Positions 19,424 to 27,666 of a stretch of 64,000 nt of DNA are shown here, piece after piece. This DNA comes from CAWCDJ01 sp963796485. Its GTDB lineage: Bacteria > Acidobacteriota > Terriglobia > Bryobacterales > Bryobacteraceae. The stretch's first letter is position 1. Every line of letters starts with the position of its first letter. Below the pieces are notes generated by a model. It saw only the letters and a list, made by a program, of their open reading frames with translations. It was not told where the DNA came from and did no database searches. The stretch lies in contig CAWCLV010000001.1 in the NCBI GenBank assembly GCA_963796485.1, forward strand, positions 1,116,001-1,180,000. The letters run 5' to 3'. A program made the translations under genes and the position numbers.

Positions 19424-20824
19424 ATGGGAAGGTTATTTGAAGCGTTCGCGAACATGTTTCGCGTTCCGGATCTGCGCAAGCGGCTTTTCTTTACGCTTGC
19501 GATGCTGGCGGTGTACCGCTTGGGCGGGCACATCCCGACTCCGGGAATCAACATTCAACGCTGGGAACAGTTTTTCGGGTCGCAGGCGGGTTCGATCTTC
19601 GGATTCTTTGACCTGTTTGCCGGTGGGAATATCCGGCGGCTGACCATCTTCGCGCTGGGAATCATGCCGTACATTACGGCGTCGATTATCCTCCAGCTGA
19701 TGACGGTCGTAGTACCGACCCTCGAAAAACTGCAGAAGGAAGGCGAACTCGGTCGGCGGAAAATCACCCAGTGGACCCGCTACCTGACCATTATTCTTTC
19801 GGTACTGCAGTCATTCGGTATCGCCCAGGGCCTGATGTCCATGGGGCAGGGGATTGTGATCAGCCCGGGGTTTGGTTTTACGCTGTTGACGGTTCTTTCG
19901 CTGACCACCGGTTCGGCTTTCATCATGTGGCTGGGCGAGCAGATCAGCGAGCGCGGCATCGGTAATGGCATGTCGCTGATCATCTTCGCGGGCATCGTGG
20001 TCGGGCTGCCGAACGCGTTGGAGAACATTTATACCCACGTCTTCACGGTTCACGACTGGAGCGCCCTGACGCTGATCTCGCTGATCGTGATGATGATCGC
20101 GGTGGTGGCGTTCATCGTCCTGGTGGAGCGTGGCGAGCGCCGGATCCCGGTGCAGTACGCCAAGCGCGTGGTCGGCCGGCGCGTGATGGGCGGCCAGTCC
20201 ACCCATATGCCCCTGAAGGTCAACGCGGGCGGCGTCATCCCGGTCATCTTCGCTTCCTCGATCCTGGCATTTCCGCAGCAACTCGCGCTGATGGGCTGGG
20301 TGAAGAACATCAACTGGCTCTCGACGACCCTGCGGGCGATCCAGCACGGCGAGCCGCTCTACTACGTGCTCTTCGTGGCAGGTATCATTTTCTTCTGCTT
20401 CTTCTACGTGTCGATCATCTTCAATCCGAACGAAGCGGCGGACAACATGCGCAAGTACGGCGGATTTATTCCGGGGATCCGTCCCGGACGGAACACCGCC
20501 GACTACATGAACAACATCCTGACCAAGATCACGGTGGTAGGCGGCATCTACCTGTCGATTCTCTGCCTGATTCCGGACATCATGATCTCGGGAATCCATC
20601 TGCAGCATCTTCCGCTGCTCGGTAACTGGATCGATCAGACGTTTCCGAGGCGGCTGCTGGAGGGATTGAACGTGAACTTCTACTTCGGCGGCACCTCGCT
20701 GCTGATCGTGGTGGGCGTGGCGATGGATACGATCAACCAGATCGAAGCCCAGCTCATCATGCGCCACTATGAAGGCTTTACGCCGCGGTCGGGCCGGATC
20801 CGCGGGCGAAGAAGTACGTTCTGA
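19424..20824 (+). CDS. secY: Preprotein translocase subunit SecY
   Basis: 466 residues, about ten membrane segments. SecY is the channel of the Sec translocon in the inner membrane and pairs with SecE and SecG, which are not in this window. N-terminal 'FRVPDLRKRLFFTLAMLAVYRLGGHIPTPGI' forms TM1, then come the plug region, 'GIGNGMSLIIFAGI', and the large cytoplasmic loop 'VERGERRIPVQYAKR' that contacts SecA and ribosomes. The end 'IMRHYEGFTPRSGRIRGRRSTF' is normal. adk starts 3 bases later. Confidence 0.97.
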   Translation: MGRLFEAFANMFRVPDLRKRLFFTLAMLAVYRLGGHIPTPGINIQRWEQFFGSQAGSIFGFFDLFAGGNIRRLTIFALGIMPYITASIILQLMTVVVPTLEKLQKEGELGRRKITQWTRYLTIILSVLQSFGIAQGLMSMGQGIVISPGFGFTLLTVLSLTTGSAFIMWLGEQISERGIGNGMSLIIFAGIVVGLPNALENIYTHVFTVHDWSALTLISLIVMMIAVVAFIVLVERGERRIPVQYAKRVVGRRVMGGQSTHMPLKVNAGGVIPVIFASSILAFPQQLALMGWVKNINWLSTTLRAIQHGEPLYYVLFVAGIIFFCFFYVSIIFNPNEAADNMRKYGGFIPGIRPGRNTADYMNNILTKITVVGGIYLSILCLIPDIMISGIHLQHLPLLGNWIDQTFPRRLLEGLNVNFYFGGTSLLIVVGVAMDTINQIEAQLIMRHYEGFTPRSGRIRGRRSTF

Positions 20825-20827
20825 TCT

Positions 20828-21502
20828 GTGAAGGCAATCGTATTGTTCGGCTCACCGGGCTCCGGCAAGGGCACCCAGGCCAGGATGTTGACACAGTGCC
20901 TGGGCATTCCCCACATCTCGACCGGGGACATGCTTCGTGAGGGCATCCGGCGCGGAACGGGTATCGATCCGGACGCAGTGGCCCTTATGCAGTCCGGCGG
21001 GCTGGTTTCGGACGAAGTGGTGGATCTCATGGTGGAAAGCCGCCTGAGCGAGCCAGACGCAGCGGACGGTTTTGTGCTCGACGGATACCCCCGGACGCTG
21101 GCTCAGGCCGGGCATTTCTGCGGCTGGCTGGACGAGCGCGGGATCCGCGAGGTGGTAATTTACCTCGCTGTTGATTATAATGTAGTTATCGCCCGCCTCA
21201 CTGGACGGCGGCAGTGTCCTCGCTGCGGAACTCTGTATAACATCGTGTCCCAGCCTCCTCGCGAGGATAATCTGTGCGATTTGGATGGCGAGGAGTTGGT
21301 GGTCCGGAACGATGACCGCGAAGAGGTCATCCGGGAGCGCCTGGACGCGTACGAGCGGCAGACCAGGCCGGTTCTGGAGTATCTGCGGACCGCGGGACGG
21401 AGAGTGGTGGAAGTGGACGCCAGCAGCGATCCGCCGGAAGTGATTTTCGGGAAGATTTGCCGGGCGATGGAGACGGATGATTGTTCGAAAAACCGCCGCT
21501 GA
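20828..21502 (+). CDS. adk: Adenylate kinase, zinc-lid type
   Basis: 224 residues from GTG 20828. Adk interconverts ATP, ADP and AMP. The P-loop is GSPGSGKGT (8-16), AMP site 'STGDMLR', core 'GFVLDGYPRT'. The lid has Cys130, Cys133, Cys150 and Asp153 (CPRC ... CDLD), a three-Cys-one-Asp zinc site. The weak start suggests translation coupled to secY. The 3' end overlaps map by 26 bases. Confidence 0.95.
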   Translation: MKAIVLFGSPGSGKGTQARMLTQCLGIPHISTGDMLREGIRRGTGIDPDAVALMQSGGLVSDEVVDLMVESRLSEPDAADGFVLDGYPRTLAQAGHFCGWLDERGIREVVIYLAVDYNVVIARLTGRRQCPRCGTLYNIVSQPPREDNLCDLDGEELVVRNDDREEVIRERLDAYERQTRPVLEYLRTAGRRVVEVDASSDPPEVIFGKICRAMETDDCSKNRR

Positions 21503-22247
21503 ACTGGAGAAGATGCGGCGCAGCGGTTTGCTCGTCTGGCAGATCCTGCAGAAGATGAAGGCGATGGCGGTCGAAGGCGTCAGCACCATGGATCTCGAAG
21601 TCGCCGCCGAGAAGATGATTGCCGATGCCGGGGCAAAACCCGCTTTCAAGGGGTACTACGTGCCGGCGGCCGGCGAGGCTTACAAGTTTGTGTTGTGCAC
21701 TTCGGTGAACGACGAAATTGTCCACGGGATGCCGAATGTGAAGCGCGTCCTGAAGAAGGGCGACATCGTTTCGATCGACACCGGAGTGAAGCTGGACGGC
21801 TACTACGGCGATTCGGCCATCACGGTCCCGATCGGGGAAATCAGCCCCGAGACGCAGCGACTCCTGGAAGTGACGCAGGACTCGCTGGAAAGGGCGATCG
21901 ACTACGTGCGGTCGGGGAACCGGCTTTTCGACGTGTGCAGCACGGTCGAGCAGCACGTGAAGGCGAACGGCTTTTCGGTGGTGAGGGAGTACGTCGGTCA
22001 CGGGATCGGGACCCAGCTTCACGAGGAGCCGCAGGTTCCGAACTACGTGGACCGCAAGAATGAGAACCCCCGGTTGAAGCCGGGGATGGTTTTGGCTGTG
22101 GAACCGATGGTCAACGCCGGGCGGCCGGAGGCGGTCGTGTTGAGGGACAAGTGGACGGCAGTGACCAGGGACGGCTCCAATTCGGCGCATTTCGAGCACT
22201 GCATCGCGGTGACGGATAACGGGCCGTGGGTACTGACAAGGCCGTAA
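21477..22247 (+). CDS. map: Methionine aminopeptidase, type I
   Basis: 256 residues. It removes the N-terminal Met of new proteins. The pita-bread metal ligands are visible in 'VSIDTGVKLDGYYGDSAITV' (two Asp), 'GHGIGTQLHEEP' (His), 'LAVEPMVN' (Glu) and 'AHFEHCIAV' (Glu). The ATG at 21477 lies inside the end of adk behind GGAG. Its own end overlaps the infA start by 22 bases. Confidence 0.96.
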   Translation: MIVRKTAAELEKMRRSGLLVWQILQKMKAMAVEGVSTMDLEVAAEKMIADAGAKPAFKGYYVPAAGEAYKFVLCTSVNDEIVHGMPNVKRVLKKGDIVSIDTGVKLDGYYGDSAITVPIGEISPETQRLLEVTQDSLERAIDYVRSGNRLFDVCSTVEQHVKANGFSVVREYVGHGIGTQLHEEPQVPNYVDRKNENPRLKPGMVLAVEPMVNAGRPEAVVLRDKWTAVTRDGSNSAHFEHCIAVTDNGPWVLTRP

Positions 22248-22447
22248 AGGTCCAGGCCACGGTGGTCGAAGAGCGGCCCAGCGCGATTTACGAAGTGGTG
22301 CTGGATACGCAGCAGAAGGTTTTGGCCCACCTGGTGGGCGTGGTGAAACGGAATTTCGTCCGGTTGGTTCCGGGCGACCGGGTTGAGGTGGAACTGATGC
22401 CGCACGACCCGACGCGGGGAAGGATTACCAGGAAGCTGACAACATGA
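22226..22447 (+). CDS. infA: Translation initiation factor IF-1
   Basis: 73 residues from GTG 22226, inside the end of map. IF-1 is a single OB fold that blocks the A site during initiation. 'VQATVVEERPSAIYEVVLD', 'VLAHLVGVVKRNFVRLVPGDRVEVELMPHDPTRGRITRKL' covers the whole fold. The N-terminus is short and the ribosome site weak, so coupling to map is likely. Its TGA overlaps the rpmJ ATG (ATGA). Confidence 0.93.
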   Translation: MGTDKAVKVQATVVEERPSAIYEVVLDTQQKVLAHLVGVVKRNFVRLVPGDRVEVELMPHDPTRGRITRKLTT

Positions 22448-22557
22448 AAGTTCGAGCGTCCGTTAAGAAAATTTGCGACAAATGCAAGGTGATCCACCGC
22501 GAGGGCGTGGTGCGGGTCATCTGTGTGAATCCCAAGCATAAACAGAGGCAGGGCTAA
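22444..22557 (+). CDS. rpmJ: 50S ribosomal protein L36, zinc form
   Basis: 37 residues, ATG 22444 to TAA 22557. 'MKVRASVKKICDKCKVIHRE' is the L36 start, and Cys11, Cys14, Cys27 and His32 form the zinc knuckle, so it is the C+ version. L36 stabilises 23S rRNA in the large subunit. It is very short and sits exactly between infA and rpsM, its usual place. Confidence 0.96.
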   Translation: MKVRASVKKICDKCKVIHREGVVRVICVNPKHKQRQG

Positions 22558-22558
22558 T

Positions 22559-22945
22559 ATGGCACGTATCGCTGGTGTGGATCTGCCGCCCGCCAAGAGA
22601 GCCGAGATCGGGCTGACGTACATTTACGGCGTTGGCCGTACGCGGTCCAAATCGCTCCTGTACCGGGCCGGCATTGATTTCGACAAGAAGATTCGGGACC
22701 TGAGCGAGGACGAAGTAAACCGCGTCCGCCAGATTCTGGAAGAAGAGGGCGCCGTAGAGGGCGATCTTCGTAAAGAAATCTCGATGAACATCAAGCGTCA
22801 CATCGAGATGGGCTCGTACCGCGGCCTGCGGCATCGCCGCAGCCTGCCGGTCCGCGGGCAGCGCACGCATACCAACGCCCGGACCCGCAAGGGACCGCGC
22901 CGCGGCACGGTGGCGAACAAGAAGAAGGCGACCGGAAAGACATAG
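22559..22945 (+). CDS. rpsM: 30S ribosomal protein S13
   Basis: 128 residues. S13 makes bridges to the large subunit and touches the P-site tRNA through its basic tail. 'ARIAGVDLPPAKRAEIGLTYIYGVGRTRS' and 'GSYRGLRHRRSLPVRGQRTHTNARTRKGPRRG' are signature stretches. It starts one base after the rpmJ stop. Confidence 0.97.
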   Translation: MARIAGVDLPPAKRAEIGLTYIYGVGRTRSKSLLYRAGIDFDKKIRDLSEDEVNRVRQILEEEGAVEGDLRKEISMNIKRHIEMGSYRGLRHRRSLPVRGQRTHTNARTRKGPRRGTVANKKKATGKT

Positions 22946-22946
22946 T

Positions 22947-23354
22947 ATGGCGAAAGCACCAGCTAAAGCAGGCAAGAAGAAGAGCTTCAAGAAGAAGGAA
23001 AAGCGCGTCGTCCATTCCGGCGTCGTGCACATCCAGGCGACCTTCAACAACACCATCGTCACCATTTCGGACCAGGAGGGCAACACCATCGCCTGGTCGA
23101 GCGCCGGCTCGCTGGGTTTCCGCGGGTCGCGAAAGGGTACTCCGTTCGCCGCACAGCAGGCTGCCCTCACGGCCGCCAATAAGGCGAACGAAACGGGGTT
23201 ACGTACGGTGGAAGTGCGGGTGAGCGGTCCGGGTTCCGGCCGCGAGTCGGCGGTTCGCGCGTTGTCCACGGCAGGCATCGATGTCCGGGCCATCCGCGAC
23301 GTCACGCCGATTCCGCACAACGGCTGCCGGCCCCCCAAGAAGCGCAGAGTTTGA
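22947..23354 (+). CDS. rpsK: 30S ribosomal protein S11
   Basis: 135 residues. S11 lies on the platform near the E site. 'HSGVVHIQATFNNTIVTISDQEGNTIAWSSAGSLGFRGSRKGTPFAAQ' and 'RDVTPIPHNGCRPPKKRRV' are diagnostic; the Asn-Gly in HNGCRP is the known isoaspartate site in E. coli. It starts one base after the rpsM stop. A 205-base repeat-filled gap follows. Confidence 0.97.
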   Translation: MAKAPAKAGKKKSFKKKEKRVVHSGVVHIQATFNNTIVTISDQEGNTIAWSSAGSLGFRGSRKGTPFAAQQAALTAANKANETGLRTVEVRVSGPGSGRESAVRALSTAGIDVRAIRDVTPIPHNGCRPPKKRRV

Positions 23355-23356
23355 GA

Positions 23357-23442
23357 AACGGGGGCAGCGAGCGGGGGCCGGGGGCCAGGAAGGCGCGACA
23401 TCGTTTTCCGGCCCCAGGCTCCCGGTCCCAGCCCCCCGGGAT
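23357..23442. repeat. Family B GC-rich palindromic repeat between rpsK and rpsD
   Basis: GCGGGGGCCGGGGGCCAGGA, then GCGCGACATCGTTTTCCGG, then CCCCAGGCTCCCGGTCCCAG fold back on each other. It shares the GGGGGCCGGGGGCC core and the GACxTCGTT/TCCGG centre with 15271-15357. Confidence 0.65.
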
Positions 23443-23493
23443 TGGTAAGCGGGATGAAGGCCTGCCATGGCCGTAAACCGCACCTGATATTTG

Positions 23494-23537
23494 GTAGGCG
23501 CCTCGGGCGCTTGGACAGGCCGAGAGGCCTATCCTAC
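23494..23537. repeat. Family A-like palindromic repeat before rpsD
   Basis: GTAGGCGCCTCGGGCGC, then GGACAGGCCGAGAGGCCTATCCTAC. The outer GTAGG/CCTAC ends and the AGGCC..GGCCT hairpin match family A; the first half is a divergent GCGCC/GGCGC hairpin. It sits 22 bases before the rpsD start. Confidence 0.6.
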
Positions 23538-23559
23538 TGAGAAAGGTAAGGAGAGAAAC

Positions 23560-24192
23560 TTGGCAAGATACATCGGCCCGGTTTGCCGGCAATGCCGGCG
23601 CGAGGGCATGAAACTGTTCCTGAAGGGCGAGCGCTGCCATAGCGAAAAGTGCGCTATCGAGCGCCGCAACTTCGTCCCCGGCCAGCACGGAAAAGATCGC
23701 AAAGCGAAGATCGTCGGCTACGGCCTGCAATTGCGCGAGAAGCAGAAGGTGCGCCGCGTGTACGGGGTTCTCGAGCGTCAGTTCCGTACCACTTATGAGA
23801 AAGCCGCCGCGCAGAAGGGGATCACCGGCGAAAATCTCATGTCGGCCCTGGAGCGCCGCCTCGATAGCGTGATTTATCGAATGGGTTTCGGCACCAGCCG
23901 CGCCCAGTCCCGCCAGGTGGTCCGCCACGGGCACGTCGAAGTGAACGGGCGCAAGTGCAACATCCCGTCGGCCCAGGTCAAAGTCGGGGACGTGGTTTCC
24001 GTGCGCGAAAGCAGCAAGAACAACGCCACCATCCTGGCCGCGCGCGACGCCACGGCTCACGCTCCGGCGCCGAACTGGATCGACGTGGATCGGGAAGGTT
24101 TGAAGGGTCGCATCACGAGCCTGCCGCAACGCAGCGAACTGGTGCAAATTCAGATGAACGAGCAGCTCATTGTCGAGCTGTACTCGAAGTAA
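23560..24192 (+). CDS. rpsD: 30S ribosomal protein S4, zinc form
   Basis: 210 residues from TTG 23560 behind AAGGTAAGGAG. The in-frame open stretch upstream (from 23491) is repeat DNA and would add 23 unrelated residues, so TTG is right: it gives MARYIGPVCRQCRREG. Cys9, Cys12, Cys26 and Cys31 form the zinc site of C+ S4 proteins. The S4 RNA-binding domain is at 'ALERRLDSVIYRMGFGTSRAQSRQVVRHGHVEVNGR'. S4 starts small-subunit assembly. Confidence 0.96.
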   Translation: MARYIGPVCRQCRREGMKLFLKGERCHSEKCAIERRNFVPGQHGKDRKAKIVGYGLQLREKQKVRRVYGVLERQFRTTYEKAAAQKGITGENLMSALERRLDSVIYRMGFGTSRAQSRQVVRHGHVEVNGRKCNIPSAQVKVGDVVSVRESSKNNATILAARDATAHAPAPNWIDVDREGLKGRITSLPQRSELVQIQMNEQLIVELYSK

Positions 24193-24254
24193 AGGGCCCG
24201 GGCCTGCCCCGGCCCACCGGCCGCCGGGCGGTGCCCGCCAAAGCGAGGTTTTCA

Positions 24255-25304
24255 ATGTTTAAGGGCTTCCAAAAACCAAAACGACTGGTTGCAAATACCG
24301 AGACCCTGACGGAGCGGTATGGCATGTTCACAGCTCAACCTTTTCAGCGCGGGTTCGGCACGACTATCGGTAACGGACTTCGCCGCGTTTTGCTGAGCTC
24401 CATCGAGGGCGCCGCGATCACCGCGGTGCGCATCGAGGGTGTAGAGCACGAATTCAGCCCGATTCCGGGCGTGGTCGAGGATGCGACCGACATCATCCTC
24501 AATCTGAAGCAGATCCCGTTCAAACTTCTGGGCGAAGGTGTTAAGACCGTCCGCCTGGTCGTGGATCAGCCGGGTGACGTCCGCAGCGGCCAGATCGAGA
24601 CCGATGCCGATGTCGAAGTGCTGGATCGCGATGTCCACATCGCCACGGTCAGCGAGGGCGGGCGTCTCTCCATCGAGATGCGGCTCAAGACCAGCCGAGG
24701 CTATGTCAGCGCCGACAAGAACTTCGACGAGGACCTCGCGCTCGGCTACATCCCGATCGATTCGGTGCACTCGCCCGTGCGCAAGGTCAATTTCGCCGTG
24801 GAGGCCGCGCGCCTCGGGCAGATGACCGACTATGACAAGCTGACCCTCGAAGTCTGGACCAACGGCGCCGTTTCGCCGCAGGACTCCATCGGCTACGCGG
24901 CCAAGCTGCTCAAAGACCACATGTCCATCTTCATCAACTTCGAGGAAGTGCCGGAGCAGACCGAAGAGGTCTCCGAGCGCGGCCTCGACAAGATGAACGA
25001 GATTCTGAACCGCTCGGTGGAGGAACTGGAACTCAGCGTTCGCTCTTACAACTGCCTGAAGAACGCCAACATCCAGACCATCGGGGAACTGGTTCAGAAG
25101 ACCGAAGCCGAGATGCTGCGAACCAAGAATTTCGGCCGCAAGTCGCTCAACGAAATCAAGGAAATCCTGGCGAATATGGGTCTCTCGCTCGGTATGCGCA
25201 TCGACGCCCATGGCCGCCTGGTCGCTCCTCCGCAGCAGCCGGCAGGAAGCATCCCGGATTACGGTCCGGAAGAAGACAACCCGCAGGATCAGATTGGGGA
25301 GTAG
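24255..25304 (+). CDS. rpoA: DNA-directed RNA polymerase subunit alpha
   Basis: 349 residues from ATG 24255 behind GCGAGG; earlier in-frame codons fall in rpsD. The alpha dimer nucleates polymerase assembly. The N-terminal domain has 'GFGTTIGNGLRRVLLSSIEGAAITAVRI' and 'SRGYVSADKN'. The C-terminal domain (~260-320) has 'SVEELELSVRSYNCLKNANIQTIGELVQKTEAEMLRTKNFGRKSLNEIKEIL', which reads UP elements and activators. An acidic tail of ~20 residues follows. rplQ begins 3 bases downstream. Confidence 0.97.
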   Translation: MFKGFQKPKRLVANTETLTERYGMFTAQPFQRGFGTTIGNGLRRVLLSSIEGAAITAVRIEGVEHEFSPIPGVVEDATDIILNLKQIPFKLLGEGVKTVRLVVDQPGDVRSGQIETDADVEVLDRDVHIATVSEGGRLSIEMRLKTSRGYVSADKNFDEDLALGYIPIDSVHSPVRKVNFAVEAARLGQMTDYDKLTLEVWTNGAVSPQDSIGYAAKLLKDHMSIFINFEEVPEQTEEVSERGLDKMNEILNRSVEELELSVRSYNCLKNANIQTIGELVQKTEAEMLRTKNFGRKSLNEIKEILANMGLSLGMRIDAHGRLVAPPQQPAGSIPDYGPEEDNPQDQIGE

Positions 25305-25307
25305 CCG

Positions 25308-25763
25308 ATGAGACACAAAGTTGCCGGATTCAAGTTGAAGCGGCCCGTGGATAGCCGCAATGCGCTCCTCCGCAATCTGGTCACCAGCGTAATCGTGGAA
25401 GAGCGCGTCATCACCACGGTTCCGAAGGCCAAGGCCGTCCGGCCTCTGGTCGAGAAGATGATTACTCTGGCGAAAGCGGATACGCTTCACACGCGCCGGC
25501 AGGCGGCCGCGGTGTTGCGGACTCCCGCTTCGGTGAAGAAGCTCTTCGATACGCTGGGAACGCGATTCGGACAGCGGAACGGCGGCTACACCCGCATCAC
25601 CCGCCTCGGGCCCCGCAAGGGCGACGGCGCGGAGCAGGCCATCATCGAACTGGTCGGTTCCGAGTTGGTGAAGCGTGCCGCGGACCGCGCCAAGCGCCGT
25701 GAAGAGCGTCTGGCAGCGCAGCGCGAAGGCCGCGAGCTTGAAGAGAAAAAAGAAGAAGAGTAA
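25308..25763 (+). CDS. rplQ: 50S ribosomal protein L17, last gene of the superoperon
   Basis: 151 residues; the core (1-120) is normal and the last ~30 are Arg/Glu/Lys-rich. L17 sits near the tunnel exit. 'MRHKVAGFKLKRPVDSRNALLRNLVTSVI' and 'GGYTRITRLGPRKGDGAEQAIIELV' identify it. A strong terminator starts 13 bases after the stop. Confidence 0.96.
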   Translation: MRHKVAGFKLKRPVDSRNALLRNLVTSVIVEERVITTVPKAKAVRPLVEKMITLAKADTLHTRRQAAAVLRTPASVKKLFDTLGTRFGQRNGGYTRITRLGPRKGDGAEQAIIELVGSELVKRAADRAKRREERLAAQREGRELEEKKEEE

Positions 25764-25775
25764 GTCAGTCGCGTA

Positions 25776-25834
25776 AAAGCGGCCCGCTCCCTCACGGTTC
25801 TTATAGAGCCGGCGCGGGAGCGGGCCGTTTTCAT
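25776..25834 (+). terminator. Rho-independent terminator of the ribosomal superoperon (works both ways)
   Basis: CGGCCCGCTCCC (25780-25791) pairs perfectly over 12 bp with GGGAGCGGGCCG (25816-25827), followed by TTTT; AAAA precedes the left arm. It therefore also serves the convergent dehydrogenase gene, whose last codons overlap the right flank. The 24-base loop holds a smaller GGTTC/GAGCC hairpin. Confidence 0.88.
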
Positions 25835-27360
25835 CCCAGGAACTGAATCCCCTGAGCCAGCGGCAACTGCGACGACCAGTTCACGGTATTCGTCTGCCGC
25901 CGCATATACGCTTTCCACGCGTCGCTGCCCGATTCCCTTCCGCCGCCGGTCTCTTTCTCTCCGCCGAACGCCCCGCCGATTTCCGCGCCGCTGGTTCCCA
26001 GATTGATATTGGCAATCCCGCAGTCGCTGCCGCGGTGGCTCAGGAACGTTTCCGACGCGATCAGGCTGTTGGTAAACATGGCCGACGAGAGTCCCTGGGG
26101 CACATCGTTATGCCAGTGAATTGCCTGATCGAGTTCATCGAATTCCACCAGGTAGAGGATCGGCGCGAAGATCTCCTCCTTGAGAATTGGCAGCTCCGGG
26201 CGCGCCGCTACCAGCGTGGGCTGCACGAAGTTGCCGTCCAGCGCCCTGCCGCCGTATAGAATCTCCCCGCCTTGCTCGCGGATGCGCCGGATCCCATCCA
26301 TCATGTCGTCCACCGCGCGCCGGTTCACCAGCGGCCCCATGAGGGTGTTCTCGTCCAGCGGGTCTCCGATCTTCACCTGGCGATAAGCGTCGATCAGGGC
26401 CTCCCGGATGCGGGGCGCGATTCCCCGCTGGAGAAACAGCCTGCGCGTCGTGGTGCACCGCTGGCCGGCCGTGCCCACGGCGCCGAACAGCACGGCCCGG
26501 AGCACCAGGTCGGGGTTGGCATCGTCCATCACGATGATCCCGTTATTGCCGCCCAGTTCCAGGATGGTCCGGCCCAGGCGCCGCGCCACCGTCTCCGCGA
26601 CATGCCGCCCTACTTCGGTCGATCCGGTGAAGCTGATCAGCGGAACGCGGCGGTCCTGGATCAGGTTCTCGCCGATCGGGTTGGGCGGACCGATTACCAG
26701 GTTGAAGACGCCTTTCAGGTTGTGCCGGTCGAGCACGCGGTTGCAGAGTTTCTGCACCGCAATCGCGGCCAGCGCCGTATCCGATGAGGGTCGCCACAGC
26801 ACGCAATCGCCGCACACGGCCGCGATCATGGCGTTCCACGACCACACGGCAACCGGGAAGTTGAACGCGCTGATCACCCCCACGATGCCCAGCGGATGCC
26901 ACTGTTCGTACATCCTGTGGCCCGGGCGCTCGCTATGCATGGTGAGCCCGTATAACTGGCGGGAAAGACCGACCGCGAAGTCCGCGATGTCGATCATCTC
27001 CTGCACCTCGCCCATGCCTTCGGCGAGAATCTTTCCCATCTCCAGAGAAACCAGCGCCCCTAATTCCGCTTTGTGAGCGCGGAGCTCATTCCCGATTTCG
27101 CGGACAATTTCACCCCGGCGCGGAGCCGGAATCATGCGCCAGTCGAGAAACGCATCCGCGGCGCGGCGAACGACCATTTCATAGTCATCCGCGCCGGCGG
27201 TTTTAATCTTCGCCAGCGGCTCACCGGTGGAAGGATTCAGCGAGACCAGTTCGCGGCCGGATGGATTTGCAATCCAATCCCCGTGGCAGGCCCCCGAATT
27301 TAACGGCTCGATGTGGAGTTTTTCGAGAATATTCGAGAGAGTTGAGGTAACGGCAGGCAC
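25831..27360 (-). CDS. Aldehyde dehydrogenase, ALDH7 (antiquitin-like) family
   Basis: 509 residues. Family members oxidise alpha-aminoadipic semialdehyde (in equilibrium with piperideine-6-carboxylate) in lysine breakdown, with NAD. The motifs are 'FTGSTEVGRHVA', general base Glu268 in 'ILELGGNN' and nucleophile Cys302 in 'GTAGQRCTTTRRLF'. The C-terminal 'GGEKETGGGRESGSDAWKAYMRRQTNTVNWS' phrase is the ALDH7 hallmark. The cofactor-binding Lys of the usual LWKP phrase is Arg here (LWRPSSDT, residue 190). No other lysine-degradation gene is nearby, so the pathway is inferred from family only. Confidence 0.88.
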   Translation of the reverse strand: MPAVTSTLSNILEKLHIEPLNSGACHGDWIANPSGRELVSLNPSTGEPLAKIKTAGADDYEMVVRRAADAFLDWRMIPAPRRGEIVREIGNELRAHKAELGALVSLEMGKILAEGMGEVQEMIDIADFAVGLSRQLYGLTMHSERPGHRMYEQWHPLGIVGVISAFNFPVAVWSWNAMIAAVCGDCVLWRPSSDTALAAIAVQKLCNRVLDRHNLKGVFNLVIGPPNPIGENLIQDRRVPLISFTGSTEVGRHVAETVARRLGRTILELGGNNGIIVMDDANPDLVLRAVLFGAVGTAGQRCTTTRRLFLQRGIAPRIREALIDAYRQVKIGDPLDENTLMGPLVNRRAVDDMMDGIRRIREQGGEILYGGRALDGNFVQPTLVAARPELPILKEEIFAPILYLVEFDELDQAIHWHNDVPQGLSSAMFTNSLIASETFLSHRGSDCGIANINLGTSGAEIGGAFGGEKETGGGRESGSDAWKAYMRRQTNTVNWSSQLPLAQGIQFLG

Positions 27361-27666
27361 ATTCCTATTTTAATCCGCCAGTTGAATGGTGCCGGCGCGC
27401 TAATCGGAACGGTTGTGACGTACCGCTCGCGCCGGAACCTCAACTGTGAATCCCCGTGACCTGGTTCGTGTCTTGACAGCGACACTCACCCCTATGCCTC
27501 GGTTTGCCGGGCCTGAGTCCGGCGGCTAGATTTACCTTATATGGAGTTGCCGTTTGCGGGAAGTCTATCTTTCGGACAATCAGGCCAAAGTGGGGCAGGC
27601 CTCCTGGCCTGGCCCGTTTGCACAGGAAGTCAAACCCGGGCAGGCCGGGAGGTCTGCCCCACAGCT
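27361..27666. other. Intergenic region between dehydrogenase and response regulator
   Basis: About 300 bases without a convincing gene. It holds the dehydrogenase upstream region (27361-27589) and a paired family A repeat (27590-27662) that ends four bases before the stop of the response regulator. A direct pair CGGTTTGCCG/CCTGAGTCCGG near 27500-27520 is unremarkable. Confidence 0.5.
27590..27662. repeat. Family A palindromic repeat, paired copy
   Basis: GTGGGGCAGGCCTCCTGGCC, a spacer containing GAAGTCAAACC, then GGGCAGGCCGGGAGGTCTGCCCCAC. The spacer phrase GAAGTCAAACCCGGGCAGG is identical to that at 2224-2296, so these two copies are close relatives. Confidence 0.85.

Noticed and set aside
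23491..23559. Upstream extension of rpsD
   Set aside because: It would translate a family A repeat. TTG 23560 has a strong ribosome site and gives the normal MARYxGP start.
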